Shown one piece after another: positions 16,441 through 28,033 of a stretch of DNA of 64,000 bases. How positions within the stretch are numbered: the first letter of the stretch is position 1; each line of letters opens with the position of its first letter. The position numbers and the translations under genes were made by a program. The DNA comes from Rothia santali (lineage in GTDB: Bacteria > Actinomycetota > Actinomycetes > Actinomycetales > Micrococcaceae), in the NCBI RefSeq assembly GCF_024199905.1, contig NZ_JANAFB010000001.1, positions 156,632 through 220,631 on the forward strand. The letters are read 5' to 3'. The notes under the pieces were generated by a model, which had not been told where the DNA came from, did not search any database, and was given only the letters and a program-made list of their open reading frames with translations.

Positions 16441-17151
16441 TGCCGGCGGACCCGTGCTGCGCGCGAGCAGGCCGCAGAGAGGAGCGCCCGGATCACCCCG
16501 CGAGCCTGAGCGATGGCAAACGTGAGCCTGTCCGTCCCTGGAAGCCTCGCTGACGGTCAGCCACGTCGATCACGTCTTCCCCGTCCGCGCACCGCGTGGC
16601 GCCTCCGCCCCGTCCAGGGCCCTCCCGCCCGCACAAGGGGCAGGAGAAGGCATCTGGTGGCGGGCATCGCCCGGGGGCGACTCGACGACATTCCGCCAGC
16701 ACCCGGTCTCCGGCCCGGCGTCCTCCGATTTTTCACGGTTCCCGGCAGGCACGACGGCACCCGCCCCGCGGGTCCCGTCCATCGCTCTAAGTGCGACACC
16801 GGTTCACCGCGCTGGCCCCGTGAGGGGGGGGGTAAGCGGGCCCGTTCGAGACTGTGACCCGCGACGGGGCCGGCCTCGAGTCCAGCCGGACTCGCATAGG
16901 AGCCGCACCCGCACCATCTGGGACGCCGAGGGGTCGCCAGGCCCTCCCCGGGTCCTGCCTCTCCCCTCCACATCCCTTTGAGAGCCCCTGTGCACCTCCT
17001 AGAGGCGCTGAGAGAGGGAAAAGGCGTAAGGGGTCGTTCGGTACCTCCCTCGCGCCGCACGCGTCCTCCCAGCGCCTCGAATACCTCGGATCACCGCCTC
17101 CTGCAGGCCGTTCCCCGCGACGCGGGATGTCAGGCGCACGAGGAGACGCTC
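16441..17151. other. 0.7-kb gap without a recognisable gene
   Basis: Short open frames exist on both strands but none has a ribosome site or protein-like composition. A G8 run (16824-16831) lies in the loop of a small GGCCC/GGGCC hairpin on the minus strand. No tRNA, transposase remnant or tandem array was recognised. Confidence 0.5.
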
Positions 17152-17152
17152 G

Positions 17153-17203
17153 AAACGCCGAAGGCCCCGGACCCTCCCTGAGGAGGTTCCGGGGCCTTCG
17201 GCG
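17153..17203 (-). terminator. Terminator of ctaC-ctaD-ctaF
   Basis: A perfect 16-bp stem (17156-17171 with 17188-17203), extended through a second CCTCC/GGAGG helix across one mismatch. On the minus strand TTTCG follows. It starts 31 nt past the ctaF stop. Confidence 0.9.
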
Positions 17204-17233
17204 GGCCTCGTGACCGAGGCGCGTGCGGAGTCC

Positions 17234-17635
17234 CTAGTGGGCGTGGTTGCCGCGGCTGTACTCGTAGACCCAGCCGGCCAGTGCCACGATCGCCACGGGG
17301 ACGATCACCATGAGGATCCACCAGTCGATCGCCAGCGCCATGAACGCGATGGCGCAGGAGATGCCCAGCAGCAGCGGCCACCAGCTCCACGGGGAGTAGA
17401 AGCCGTAGTCGCCGGCCGCGTCCACGACCTCACCGTCCAGGTTGTCGGACGGCTGGTCCGGGTGCCTGCGATCGGTGTAGATGAAGAAGAACGCCAGGAA
17501 GGCCGACATCAGGGACGTCAGGATCAGGGCCGGGAAGCCGACGAGTTCCTCGAAGTTGGTCATGATGCCGTAGACCAGCGTCACGGGGATGAGGAAGACG
17601 AACAGCAGCCCGAAGATGATTCCGTTTTCGCGCAT
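17234..17635 (-). CDS. ctaF: Cytochrome c oxidase subunit IV (actinobacterial)
   Basis: A small accessory subunit of the aa3 oxidase, 133 residues with four membrane helices: IIFGLLFVFLIPVTLVYGIM, PALILTSLMSAFLAFFFIYT, WPLLLGISCAIAFMALAIDW and ILMVIVPVAIVALAGWVYEY. The conserved loop GDYGFYSPWSWWPL lies between helices 2 and 3. It begins 10 nt after the ctaD stop and is the last gene of ctaC-ctaD-ctaF. Confidence 0.93.
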   Translation of the reverse strand: MRENGIIFGLLFVFLIPVTLVYGIMTNFEELVGFPALILTSLMSAFLAFFFIYTDRRHPDQPSDNLDGEVVDAAGDYGFYSPWSWWPLLLGISCAIAFMALAIDWWILMVIVPVAIVALAGWVYEYSRGNHAH

Positions 17636-17645
17636 TCGTTGACTC

Positions 17646-19352
17646 CTAGGAATTCACCGTGGCTGCCGCCTTGCGGGCGGCGGCTGCGACGTCGTGGTTG
17701 GTGGACAGCTCCGGGTGGTGCAGGTCCAGCGCCGGGCGCTCGGACCGGATGCGGGGCAGAGCCGAGAAGTTCTGCCGCGGGGGCGGGCACGAGGTGGCCC
17801 ACTCCAGCGAACCGCCGAAGCCCCAGGGGTCGTCCACCTCGACCTTGCGGCCGTTGCGCATCGTGACGTACACGTTCCACAGGAACGGGATCATGGACGT
17901 CGCGAGGATCATCGCGCCGATGGTCGAGAGCTGGTTCATCCACTCGAAGCCGTCCTCCACGAGGTAGTCGGCGTAGCGACGCGGCATGCCGTCCACACCC
18001 AGCCAGTGCTGGACGAGGAAGGTGGTGTGGAAGCCGATGAACAGCAGCCAGAAGTGGATCTTGCCGAGGCGCTCGTTGAGCATGCGCCCGGTGAACTTGG
18101 GCCACCAGAAGTAGCACGCCGCGAACGCGGAGAACACGACCGTGCCGAACACCGTGTAGTGGAAGTGCGCCACCACGAAGTAGGTGTCGGAGAGGTGGAA
18201 GTCCAGCGGCGGGGTCGCCAGGATGATGCCGGTGATGCCGCCGAAGAGGAAGGTGATCAGGAAGCCGAAGACCCACAGCATGGGCGTCTCGAACGTCAGC
18301 GATCCCTGCCAGAGCGTTCCGATCCAGTTGAAGAACTTCACGCCGGTCGGCACCGCGATCATCATGGTCATGAACGCGAAGAACGGGAGCATGACCGCGC
18401 CGGTCACGTACATGTGGTGCGCCCAGACGGTCACGGACAGCGCGGCGATCGCGATGGTCGCGTACACCAGGCCCTTGTAGCCGAAGATGGGCTTGCGACT
18501 GAACACCGGGATGATCTCCGAGACGATGCCGAAGAAGGGCAGCGCCAGGATGTACACCTCGGGGTGTCCGAAGAACCAGAACAGGTGTTGCCAGAGCATG
18601 GCTCCACCGTTCTCCGGGTCGAAGATGTGGCCGCCCAGCCTCCGGTCCATGCCGAGGGCGAAGAGCGCCGCCGCGAAGGGCGGGAAGACCATGATGACCA
18701 GGATCGCGGTGATCAGGCTGGTCCAGGTGAAGATCGGCATGCGCCACATGGTCATGCCCGGGGCGCGCATGCACAGGATCGTGGTGATGAAGTTGACGCC
18801 GCCCATGATGGTGCCGAAGCCCTGCAGGGCCAGGCCGAAGACCCATAGGTCACCGCCCACCGCCGGACTGTACGTGGTGGAGTTCAGGGGCGCGTAGGCG
18901 AACCACCCGAAGGACGCGGCGCCCTGCGGGGTGACGAAGCCGGCGATCGCGATGATCGAGCCGAACAGGAAGAACCAGAAGGCCAGCGCGTTGAGTCGCG
19001 GGAAGGCGACGTCGGGGGCGCCGATCTGCAGGGGCACGATCACGTTGGCGAAGCCGATGAACACCGGCGTGCCGAACATCAGCAGCATCAGGGTGCCGTG
19101 CATCGTGAACAGCTGGTTGAACTGCTCCTTGGTCTCCAGGATCTGCATGCCCGGGGCGAAGAGCTCGAGGCGCATGACCAGGGCCATGACGCCGGCGAGG
19201 CAGAAGAACACGAAGGACGTGATCAGGTACATGTAGCCGATCACCTTGTGATCGGTGGACGTGATCCAGTTGACCACGACCCGCCCCTTGGTGCGAGGGA
19301 CGGTGCGCGGGGCGACCCTGGCTTCGTCCGTTGAATACTCGAATGTAGACAC
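17646..19352 (-). CDS. ctaD: Cytochrome c oxidase subunit I (aa3 type)
   Basis: The catalytic subunit (568 residues, 12 TM helices) that binds heme a and the heme a3-CuB centre where O2 is reduced. Visible signatures are [20 protein letters not shown] (heme a ligand His), [20 protein letters not shown] (CuB His and the His-Tyr crosslink region), [12 protein letters not shown] (two CuB His) and [20 protein letters not shown] (heme a3/a ligands). GTG 19352 has GGGGAG upstream. It starts 10 nt after the ctaC stop. Confidence 0.97.
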   Translation of the reverse strand: MSTFEYSTDEARVAPRTVPRTKGRVVVNWITSTDHKVIGYMYLITSFVFFCLAGVMALVMRLELFAPGMQILETKEQFNQLFTMHGTLMLLMFGTPVFIGFANVIVPLQIGAPDVAFPRLNALAFWFFLFGSIIAIAGFVTPQGAASFGWFAYAPLNSTTYSPAVGGDLWVFGLALQGFGTIMGGVNFITTILCMRAPGMTMWRMPIFTWTSLITAILVIMVFPPFAAALFALGMDRRLGGHIFDPENGGAMLWQHLFWFFGHPEVYILALPFFGIVSEIIPVFSRKPIFGYKGLVYATIAIAALSVTVWAHHMYVTGAVMLPFFAFMTMMIAVPTGVKFFNWIGTLWQGSLTFETPMLWVFGFLITFLFGGITGIILATPPLDFHLSDTYFVVAHFHYTVFGTVVFSAFAACYFWWPKFTGRMLNERLGKIHFWLLFIGFHTTFLVQHWLGVDGMPRRYADYLVEDGFEWMNQLSTIGAMILATSMIPFLWNVYVTMRNGRKVEVDDPWGFGGSLEWATSCPPPRQNFSALPRIRSERPALDLHHPELSTNHDVAAAARKAAATVNS

Positions 19353-19362
19353 CGGTACTCCC

Positions 19363-20220
19363 CTAGCTGGTTTCGTTCATGTTGGGGTTGCGGTTGTACT
19401 CGTCGCCGAGTCGACCGTTGTTGCCCTCGTTGCTGAGCTGCTGCATGTAGGCGTCGTACTCGGCCTGCGGGACCACGCGGACGTTGAACAGCATCTCGGA
19501 GTGGTACTCGCCGCAGAGCTCGGCGCACTTGCCCTGGTACTCGCCGGCGCCGCCGGTCTCGAAGCTCATGTAGTTGGTCTGACCCGGGATGGTGTCGATC
19601 TTCTGCAGGAAGGCCGGGATCCAGAACGAGTGGTTCACGTCGCGGGACTTCAGGACGAGCTCGACCTCGGAGTTCTCCGGCAGGTACATCTCGGGAAGGG
19701 TCTCCTCGACGCCGTCCTCACCGGTCAGGTGGGCCTGCACACCGGAGGAGTAGACGTCCGAGTCGAGGTAGTTGAAGTCCCACGCCCACTGCTTGCCGTA
19801 GACCTCGACGGTGACGTCCGGGTCGTCCCAGCGGGCGTCGATCTCGCGCTCGACGCGGTCGGAGAAGGAGAAGAGGCTGACGATCAGCACGATCGGGATC
19901 AGCGTGTAGAGGATCTCGAGGGGCAGGTGGTACCCCATCTGACGGGGATACCCCGTGTCCTCCTTGCGGCGACGGTAGGCGATGATGCACCAGAGGATGA
20001 GCCCCCAGGTGATCAGGCCGACGACCAGCGCGGCGATCCATGAACCGATCCAGAGATCCATGATCGTGTCGACGTGGTTGGTGGTGCCCCGCTCCGTGGG
20101 CAGGAACCCGCGCTGGGCGATGTCACCGCACCCCGTCATCAGCAGAGCTACGGCCGCGGATGAGCCAATGGCTGCAGTGCCCTTGACCCACCTGGAGCCG
20201 GTCCGATTCTGCGAACTCAC
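19363..20220 (-). CDS. ctaC: Cytochrome c oxidase subunit II (CuA) lipoprotein
   Basis: Accepts electrons from QcrC through its binuclear CuA centre. The precursor has 285 residues. It carries a signal peptide with lipobox-like LLMTGC near residue 30, and two membrane helices ([39 protein letters not shown]). The cupredoxin domain has CuA ligands H (VNHSFWIP) and C-E-C-H-M in [12 protein letters not shown]. The GTG at 20220 ([11 protein letters not shown]) is preceded by GAGGAAGG. It is first in ctaC-ctaD-ctaF. Confidence 0.95.
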   Translation of the reverse strand: MSSQNRTGSRWVKGTAAIGSSAAVALLMTGCGDIAQRGFLPTERGTTNHVDTIMDLWIGSWIAALVVGLITWGLILWCIIAYRRRKEDTGYPRQMGYHLPLEILYTLIPIVLIVSLFSFSDRVEREIDARWDDPDVTVEVYGKQWAWDFNYLDSDVYSSGVQAHLTGEDGVEETLPEMYLPENSEVELVLKSRDVNHSFWIPAFLQKIDTIPGQTNYMSFETGGAGEYQGKCAELCGEYHSEMLFNVRVVPQAEYDAYMQQLSNEGNNGRLGDEYNRNPNMNETS

Positions 20221-20451
20221 AGACTGACCTTCCTCTTCTTTCCATGCGTGTGATTGAACTGCCGCCGCGCGGGTCCTCAGGCACCGGAAGCCGCAGTCGC
20301 AATGTCTGTGCCTCATCTTACCCGCACCCGGGAGTTCGCACTGACAACGTGTCACCAGGGTAACCCCTCCGCGGCGGGTTTGCGGGCTCCGACATCTCGC
20401 CCCGGCTCGTCCTGCCGCGGTCCGCGGCGGGACCTGTGAGTCCTGACACGA

Positions 20452-20486
20452 AGCGGCCCCTCCCCGCGAGGCGGGAAGGGGCCGCT
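20452..20486 (-). terminator. Terminator of the erpA gene
   Basis: A 16-bp stem with one G-U pair (AGCGGCCCCTCCCCGC / GCGGGAAGGGGCCGCT) and a GAG loop, 20 nt past the erpA stop. Only a short U-rich tail (TTCGTG) follows. Confidence 0.75.
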
Positions 20487-20506
20487 GACCAGCAGGCCGG
20501 ACGGGC

Positions 20507-20872
20507 CTAGCTGAAGGAGTCGCCGCACGCGCAGGAGCCCTGCGCGTTGGGGTTGTCGATCGAGAATCCCTGCTTCTGGATGGTGTCCTCGAAGTCGATG
20601 GTCGAGCCCCCCAGGTACGGGACGCTCATGCGGTCGACGATGACCTCGACGCCGTCGAAGTCCCGCACGGCGTCGCCGTCCAGGAACCGCTCGTCGAAGT
20701 AGAGCTGGTAGATCAGGCCCGAGCAGCCGCCGGGCTGCACGGCGACGCGCAGCCGCAGGTCGGTCCGGCCCTCCTGCTCCAGGAGCGAGCGGACCTTCTG
20801 GGCCGCCACCTCGGTCAGGACGACGCCGTGGGTGGGCAGCTCGGTCTCGGTGTTCTCAGTCGCTACGGTCAT
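20507..20872 (-). CDS. erpA: A-type iron-sulfur cluster carrier/insertion protein
   Basis: Delivers Fe-S clusters to apo-proteins. It is a 121-residue HesB/IscA/ErpA family member with the three cluster-binding cysteines in QPGGCSGLIYQLYFD and QGSCACGDSF. The N-terminal pattern VVLTEVAAQKVRSLLEQEGR is typical. Its neighbour ctaC suggests a service role for respiratory Fe-S proteins such as QcrA, though that is inference. AAGGAG lies 5 nt before the ATG. Confidence 0.93.
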   Translation of the reverse strand: MTVATENTETELPTHGVVLTEVAAQKVRSLLEQEGRTDLRLRVAVQPGGCSGLIYQLYFDERFLDGDAVRDFDGVEVIVDRMSVPYLGGSTIDFEDTIQKQGFSIDNPNAQGSCACGDSFS

Positions 20873-20946
20873 GGATGCTCCTTAGCCTCTCGTGCATTGT
20901 CCAGAGTACGCGCCGGTCTCCTGCCAGCGTTAACGCCCGCCTCGGG

Positions 20947-21042
20947 TCGGCTATTCCCCGCGGTTCGGGTCCGCTCTCGGCCGCGGTCCGGGGCAGCCGT
21001 TCCCCCTGCGGTCCAGGTCGGCTAGTCCCCCGCGGTCCGGGT
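20947..21042. repeat. About 24-bp imperfect tandem repeat, 4 copies
   Basis: Units ending in GCGGT(T/C)CGGGT recur about every 24 nt from 20947 to 21042, with a weaker copy before. The last units overlap the 3' end of the dipeptidase gene (stop at 21022). Confidence 0.75.
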
Positions 21043-22452
21043 CCGCGCCATCCCCAGCAGGAAGGTCGCCTCGGACTCGATGGCCTTGAAGAAGTCCGGC
21101 AGGTACAGCGACTCGTTGGCGCTGTGGGCCCGCGTGTCCGGATCCTCGACGCCGGTGATGAGGATCGCGGCGTCGGGGAACGTCTCGGTCAGGGAGGCGA
21201 CGAAGGGGATCGAGCCGCCGAGCCCGGTGAGGGCCGGCTCCACGCCCCAGGTGCTGCGCATGGCCTCCAGGACCGCGCGGGCCGCGGGCGAGGAGGTGTC
21301 GGCCTCAAATGGGCTCCCGGCCTCCCCCGCCTCGTACTCGACCTCCGCGCCCCACGGGGCGTGGGCCCGCAGGTGCTCCTCCAGGAGCCGGTGCGCCTCG
21401 TGCGGGTCCTGCCCCGGGGCGAGTCGCAGGCTGATCCGGGCGCGCGAAGACGCCGCGAGCGTGTTCGAGGACCGGTCCACCGGGGTGATGTCCATGCCGA
21501 TGACGGAGAGGGCGGGCTGGCTCCACAGGCGCGAGGCGATCGAGCCGCGACCGGTCAGGCGCAGGCGGTCGGGGACGCCGGCGTCGCGGCGGAAGTCCTC
21601 CTCCGGGTAGTCCAGCTCCGGCTCCGGGGCGCGGACCAGGCCGGAGACGGCGACGGCGCCGTCGTCGTCGTGCAGGCTGGCCAGCAGGCGCACCATGGCC
21701 GTGTTCGCGTCCACCAGCGGACCGCCGAAGACGCCCGAGTGCAGCGCGTGGCCCAGCGCCCGCAGCCGCACCGTGCCCGAGACCACGCCCCGCAGGCTCG
21801 TGGTGAGGGCCGGCACGCCCTGCTTCCAGTTGGCGGAGTCGGCGACGACGATCGCGTCCGCCGCGAGCCGGTCCCGGTGCTCCGCCAGGAAGCTCTCGAA
21901 GCTCGGCGAGCCGGCCTCCTCCTCCCCCTCCACGAACAGGGTGATGCCGATGCCGGGGTCCTCCTCGCCCCGCTCGAGCAGCGCGCGGACGGCGGCGATG
22001 TGGACCATGACGCCGGCCTTGTCGTCGGCGGCGCCGCGGCCGTAGAGCCGGTCGCCCACCGGCGTGGCCCGGAAGGGCTCCGTGTCCCACTCGTCCGGGT
22101 CGGAGACCGGCTGGACGTCGTGGTGGGCGTAGAGCATGACCGTGGGCTGGCCGGGAGCGGCGCGACGGCGGGCGACGACTGCGGGCATCCCCTGCTCGCC
22201 GTCGGGCCGGGCGGAGGTGAGGATCTCGACCTCGGGCAGGCCGGCCTCCTCGGCCAGCTGCGCGACCGCGCGGGCGCTGCGCCACACCTCCCCGGCGTCG
22301 CGGACGTCCCAGGCCACCGAGGGGATCTCCACGACCGCTGCGAGCTCGGCGAGGATCCGCTCGTGCTGCCCCTCCAGGCTCTCGCGCAGCTCGGCGGCTC
22401 CGCGGTCACCGGGGTGTTCGTCAGGGTTCTGGTGCTGCTCGTCGTTCGTCAT
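21022..22452 (-). CDS. M20-family dipeptidase
   Basis: A dinuclear zinc exopeptidase, 476 residues. Metal and catalytic motifs in order: YAHHDVQPVS (first His ligand and Asp), DRLYGRGAADDKAG (bridging Asp), EGEEEAGSPS (catalytic Glu pair) and, at the C-terminus, AHSANESLYL (His ligand). The dimerisation/lid domain sits between about residues 215 and 330. The combination fits the dipeptidase/CNDP-like M20 group. It is divergent from the DUF3043 gene 68 bp away. The C-terminal codons lie in a 24-bp repeat tract. Confidence 0.93.
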   Translation of the reverse strand: MTNDEQHQNPDEHPGDRGAAELRESLEGQHERILAELAAVVEIPSVAWDVRDAGEVWRSARAVAQLAEEAGLPEVEILTSARPDGEQGMPAVVARRRAAPGQPTVMLYAHHDVQPVSDPDEWDTEPFRATPVGDRLYGRGAADDKAGVMVHIAAVRALLERGEEDPGIGITLFVEGEEEAGSPSFESFLAEHRDRLAADAIVVADSANWKQGVPALTTSLRGVVSGTVRLRALGHALHSGVFGGPLVDANTAMVRLLASLHDDDGAVAVSGLVRAPEPELDYPEEDFRRDAGVPDRLRLTGRGSIASRLWSQPALSVIGMDITPVDRSSNTLAASSRARISLRLAPGQDPHEAHRLLEEHLRAHAPWGAEVEYEAGEAGSPFEADTSSPAARAVLEAMRSTWGVEPALTGLGGSIPFVASLTETFPDAAILITGVEDPDTRAHSANESLYLPDFFKAIESEATFLLGMARTRTAGD

Positions 22453-22520
22453 GGGGACACCCTATGCCCGCGGCTGGTGAGGCGACAGGCGGACACGGGT
22501 ACCATGGAGGGGTGTTCGGT

Positions 22521-23099
22521 ATGAAGAAGAGAAACTCGACGGCCGAGGCGGCTCCCCCGGCCCCGCAGGAGAAGACCGCCGCCCAGCCGGTGGGCAAGGG
22601 CCGGCCCACCCCCACCCGCAGGGAGCAGGAGGCCGCCCGCCGGCGTCCCCTGGTCCCCGACGACCGCAAGGCGGCCAAGCAGGCGAGCCGGGAAGCGGCC
22701 CGCGAGGCCCGCGTCCGGCAGAACCAAGCGATGCAGACCGGCGACGACCGCTACCTCCCCATCCGGGACCGCGGACCGCAGCGCCGCTTCCTCCGCGACT
22801 CCGTGGACTCCCGGTACAACGTGGGCGACTTCTTCCTCATCATGCTCATCATCGTCTTCGTGCTGGGGCTGTTCCTGCCCCCGCAGATCCAGCAGTACTC
22901 GATGATCTTCATGTGGGCCATCATCATCGTCTGGGCCGTGGACACCTTCACCAAGTGGCGCGGCATCAAGAGGCGCATCACGGAGAAGTTCGGCAGCGTC
23001 GAGCCCGGCTCGGCCTGGTACACCGTCAACCGCATGATGATGATCCGGCGCCTGCGCCTTCCCAAGCCCCAGGTGAGCCGGGGCGAGCGGCCCGCCTAG
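22521..23099 (+). CDS. DUF3043 membrane protein
   Basis: A 192-residue actinobacterial protein. The first 75 residues are charged and proline-rich (RPTPTRREQEAARRRPLVPD is the DUF3043 signature region). GPQRRFLRDSVDSRYNVGDF then precedes two membrane helices (FLIMLIIVFVLGLFLP and YSMIFMWAIIIVWAVDTF), and the protein ends in a basic tail. The function of the family is unknown. ATG 22521 is chosen because GGAGGG lies 9 nt upstream. It is convergent with pyrD across a hairpin. Confidence 0.9.
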   Translation: MKKRNSTAEAAPPAPQEKTAAQPVGKGRPTPTRREQEAARRRPLVPDDRKAAKQASREAAREARVRQNQAMQTGDDRYLPIRDRGPQRRFLRDSVDSRYNVGDFFLIMLIIVFVLGLFLPPQIQQYSMIFMWAIIIVWAVDTFTKWRGIKRRITEKFGSVEPGSAWYTVNRMMMIRRLRLPKPQVSRGERPA

Positions 23100-23120
23100 G
23101 TCCCTCACCCAGGCGCGCGA

Positions 23121-23166
23121 ACGCCCGGGCCCGACGCCGCATCCACGCGGCGCCCGGCCCGGGCGT
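23121..23166. terminator. Bidirectional terminator between DUF3043 and pyrD
   Basis: ACGCCCGGG/CCCGGGCGT outer arms (9 bp) with an inner CGCCGC/GCGGCG helix. It lies between convergent stops at 23099 and 23215. Confidence 0.65.
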
Positions 23167-23214
23167 CGTCGTTCCCGGGATCCGTCCCGGCTGATTCCGG
23201 GGCGAGCCCGTTCG

Positions 23215-24300
23215 TCAGCCGGCCAGGAGCTTCTTCAGGCCCCGGTTGATACGCGCCGCCCAGAAGGGGCCCTCGTAGAGGAACGCCGTGTAGCCCTGCA
23301 CCAGGGTCGCGCCGCTGCGGAGGCGCTCGTGCACGTCCTCCGCCGTGGTGACCCCGCCCACCGAGATGAGGGTGAGGTCCGGGCCCACGATCTCGCGCAG
23401 CCGCCGCAGCACCTCGAGCGACCGCGGGGCCAGCGGCTCGCCGGAGAGCCCTCCCTCCCCGCACGCGTAGACGGCCGAGGGGTCGCTGACCAGGCCGAGG
23501 CTCTCCCGTTCGATCGTGGTGTTGGTGGCGATGATGCCGTCGAGGCCGAGCTCCACCGCGAGCTCGGCGATCTCGGTCAGCTGCCCGTCGGTGAGGTCCG
23601 GGGCGATCTTGACCAGCAGGGGCACGTGCCGGTCCGTCACGCGGTCTGCCTCGCGGCGCACGGCCTCCAGGAGGGGCGCCAGGCTCTCCCGGGCCTGCAG
23701 GGTGCGCAGCCCCGGGGTGTTCGGGGAGCTGACGTTGACCACCAGGTAGTCCGCCTGGGGCGCCAGCGTGCGCGTGCTCTCGAGGTAGTCCTCGACCGCG
23801 TCCTCCAGCGGCACCGCCTTCGTCTTGCCGATGTTCACGCCCACGATCGGCCGGGTCCCGGCGTCGCCGTACTGCTCGTCGTAGTCCGCGTGCGCCGCGG
23901 CCAGGCGGGGGCCCACGGCCGCGGCGCCGTCGTTGTTGAAGCCCATCCGGTTGACCACGGCGCGGTCCTCGACCAGCCGGAAGAGCCGCGGGGCGGGGTT
24001 GCCGGGCTGGGCCCGCCCGGTCACGGTCCCCACCTCGACGTGGCCGAACCCCAGGTCCGTCAGGGCGACGACGCCGGTGGCCCCCTTGTCGAAGCCGGCT
24101 GCAAGGCCGAATGGGGACGGGAACCGCAGCCCCATCGCCACCGTCTCGAGCGAGCGGTCCGGGCGCGCGATCGCCCGGATCGCCCGGGAGGCCCCGCTGT
24201 GCTTGCTCGCCTTGATCCCCGAGAAGCCGAGGTGGTGGGCTCGCTCGGCGTCCATGCCGGAGAACGCGATCTTGAAGAAGGCCGGATAGATACGGGGCAC
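23215..24300 (-). CDS. pyrD: Dihydroorotate dehydrogenase (quinone), class 2
   Basis: Oxidises dihydroorotate to orotate, passing electrons to menaquinone (pyrimidine synthesis). It has 361 residues with the membrane-associating N-terminal helices typical of class 2 (PRIYPAFFKIAFSGMDAERA). FMN and substrate motifs include PFGLAAGFDKGATGVVALTD, FGHVEVGTVTGRAQPGNPAP, NRMGFNNDGA, VVNVSSPNTPGLRTLQ (catalytic Ser region) and ISVGGVTTAEDV. GTG 24300 has AGGAG 5 nt upstream. Confidence 0.96.
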   Translation of the reverse strand: MPRIYPAFFKIAFSGMDAERAHHLGFSGIKASKHSGASRAIRAIARPDRSLETVAMGLRFPSPFGLAAGFDKGATGVVALTDLGFGHVEVGTVTGRAQPGNPAPRLFRLVEDRAVVNRMGFNNDGAAAVGPRLAAAHADYDEQYGDAGTRPIVGVNIGKTKAVPLEDAVEDYLESTRTLAPQADYLVVNVSSPNTPGLRTLQARESLAPLLEAVRREADRVTDRHVPLLVKIAPDLTDGQLTEIAELAVELGLDGIIATNTTIERESLGLVSDPSAVYACGEGGLSGEPLAPRSLEVLRRLREIVGPDLTLISVGGVTTAEDVHERLRSGATLVQGYTAFLYEGPFWAARINRGLKKLLAG

Positions 24301-24345
24301 GATGTCTCCTGATCTGGGCCGGCCCGGGGACCGGCGTGTATGAGG

Positions 24346-24362
24346 TTAAAGTCGAACTTTAA
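24346..24362. promoter_or_regulatory. Perfect operator-like palindrome upstream of pyrD
   Basis: TTAAAGT-CGA-ACTTTAA, a perfect 7-bp inverted repeat in an AT-rich island between the uppS stop and the pyrD start. A second palindrome CTCAAGCTTGAG lies at 24377-24388 over the uppS stop. The regulator is unknown. Confidence 0.5.
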
Positions 24363-24377
24363 TGAATAACGTTTAAC

Positions 24378-25160
24378 TCAAGCTTGAGGTTTAGCCGCGT
24401 CGATGGCGGCGCCGTAGCGCCGGTCGCGCCGCGCGTACTCCTCCACCGCCCGCCAGAGGACCAGCCGGTCCACATCCGGCCAGAGCACGTCCATGAACAC
24501 CATCTCCGCGTAGGCGCTCTGCCACAGCAGGAAGTTGGAGAAGCGCTGCTCTCCGGAGGTGCGCAGGAAGAGGTCGACGTCGGGCACGTCCGGCTCGTCC
24601 AGGTAACGGGCGAAGGACTTCTCGGTGACCTGCGAGCCCTTGATGCGCCCGGCCGCGGCGTCCTCGGCGATCCGCGCCGCGGCGTCGGCGATCTCCGCTC
24701 GCCCCCCGTAGTTGACGCACATGACCAGGGTGCAGACGGTGTTGCCCGCGGTCTCCCGCTCGCACTGCTCCAGTTGCCGGATGACCGACTTCCAGAGCCG
24801 TGGCCGCCGCCCCGCCCAGCGGATGCGCACGCCCCACGAGTTGAGGGTGTCCAGCTGGCGCACCAGGACGTCGGTGCAGAAGCGCATCAGGAAGGTCACC
24901 TCGTCGACCGAGCGCTTCCAGTTCTCCGTGGAGAAGGCGTAGGCGCTGACGTAGCCGATGCCCATCTCGATGGCGCCGGCGACGACGTCGAGCAGCGCCT
25001 GCTCCCCCGCCTTGTGCCCCTCGTTGCGCGGCAGCCCGCGCTCGTTGGCCCAGCGGCCGTTGCCGTCCATGACCACGGCCACGTGCCGCGGCACGAAGCG
25101 GGCCGGGATGGCGGGAGGCCTGCTCCCCGAGGGGTGGGCGGAGGGGGTCACGACGGTCAT
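24378..25160 (-). CDS. uppS: Isoprenyl transferase (undecaprenyl diphosphate synthase)
   Basis: A cis-prenyltransferase that builds the C50/C55 lipid carrier for cell-wall synthesis. It has 260 residues. Signature [13 protein letters not shown] contains catalytic D32, followed by [28 protein letters not shown] and the C-terminal substrate loop [20 protein letters not shown] with the conserved Arg pair. ATG 25160 overlaps the recO stop (ATGA), showing translational coupling. The actinobacterial order recO-uppS is kept. Confidence 0.95.
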   Translation of the reverse strand: MTVVTPSAHPSGSRPPAIPARFVPRHVAVVMDGNGRWANERGLPRNEGHKAGEQALLDVVAGAIEMGIGYVSAYAFSTENWKRSVDEVTFLMRFCTDVLVRQLDTLNSWGVRIRWAGRRPRLWKSVIRQLEQCERETAGNTVCTLVMCVNYGGRAEIADAAARIAEDAAAGRIKGSQVTEKSFARYLDEPDVPDVDLFLRTSGEQRFSNFLLWQSAYAEMVFMDVLWPDVDRLVLWRAVEEYARRDRRYGAAIDAAKPQA

Positions 25161-25915
25161 GAGGGCCTTTCCAGCAGGGAGAACGAACGGAATTCTCGCT
25201 CCACGTGCCACTGTACATAACGCCGCACGAGCTTCCCCGCGCGGTCGCGCACCCCCGGCTCGGGGTCGGCGTCGAGCAGGTCCCAGCGCCCGCCCGCGGC
25301 GGCCCTCAGGTACGCCAGGGTCTCCTCGGCCAGCGGCCGGTCCCCGGCGGTCCTGCAGGCGTCGCAGATCGCGCCGCCGTCGGCCTGGGACCAGGAGTGC
25401 AGCGGCCCCTCGCTCCCGCAGCGGGCGCAGGAGTCGAGCTCCACGTGCCACCCGGAGACGGCCATGGCGCGCAGGAGGTAGGAGGTCAGGACGTCGTCGG
25501 GGAGGTGCTCGCCCCGGGCCAGGACGCCGACGGCCCCCACGGTCAGGTTGAACAGGCGCGGGTCCCCGGCCTCGACCGCCAGGCCCAGCTGCTCCGCGAC
25601 CTCGCAGATCGAGCAGGCGCTGGTGTAGCGGTCCCAGTCCGCGACCACGGGCGCCGAGTAGGCGCGGCGTGTGACCGCCTGGGTCACGGTCTCCAGGTTC
25701 CGGCCGTGGGCCAGGGAGACGTCGGTGAACATGAACGGCTCGAGCCGCGCCCCCAGCTTGGAGGAGCTCTTGCGCACGCCCTTGGCGACGGCGCGCACCA
25801 CGCCCTGCCGGGGGCTGATGCCGATCACGATGCGGTCGGCCTCGCCGAGCTGCTGCGTCCTCAGGATGAGCAGGGTGTCCCGGTAGGCGTGGGGGTGGGA
25901 GGGTGAGGTGGACAC
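25157..25915 (-). CDS. recO: DNA repair protein RecO
   Basis: A RecF-pathway mediator that anneals ssDNA and loads RecA. It has 252 residues with an N-terminal OB-fold ([20 protein letters not shown] and [20 protein letters not shown]), a helical middle and a zinc-binding C-terminal domain with CARCG and CDAC. GTG 25915 is the start ([14 protein letters not shown]). It lies 73 bp downstream of the leuA stop on the same strand and is coupled to uppS. Confidence 0.94.
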   Translation of the reverse strand: MSTSPSHPHAYRDTLLILRTQQLGEADRIVIGISPRQGVVRAVAKGVRKSSSKLGARLEPFMFTDVSLAHGRNLETVTQAVTRRAYSAPVVADWDRYTSACSICEVAEQLGLAVEAGDPRLFNLTVGAVGVLARGEHLPDDVLTSYLLRAMAVSGWHVELDSCARCGSEGPLHSWSQADGGAICDACRTAGDRPLAEETLAYLRAAAGGRWDLLDADPEPGVRDRAGKLVRRYVQWHVEREFRSFSLLERPS

Positions 25916-25988
25916 GGACCCATTATCCCATCCGGACGCGCGAAGGGCGCGCCGGAGCGCGCCCTTCGCCTCGTGCCGCGTCCGCGGA

Positions 25989-27858
<1,870 letters not shown>

Positions 27859-27931
27859 CTGCTCAACGTACCACCGGTGCTCGCGGCGGCGCGCCGCGCC
27901 CCCGCCGGGGTCTCACATCCTGGACCGCCCT

Positions 27932-28033
27932 GGCGGGCCGCGATCGGCGCATCAGGCGGGTCGCGGCCGGCGGGTCAGGCGGGTTGGGCGGGCCGCGGTC
28001 CGCCGGTTCAGGCGGGCCGCAGCCGGCGGGTCA
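27932..28033. repeat. 23-bp tandem repeat abutting the LCP gene stop
   Basis: Units of the type GGCGGGTCGCGGCCGGCGGG plus TCA lie at 27932-27954, 27955-27977, 27978-28010 (a 33-nt variant) and 28011-28033. The final TCA (28031-28033) is the TGA stop of the LCP gene. Confidence 0.85.

Noticed and set aside
16801..16860. 6C-type small RNA on the minus strand
   Set aside because: Only one C-rich loop is visible; the known RNA needs two such hairpins. It is kept only as part of the unexplained gap.
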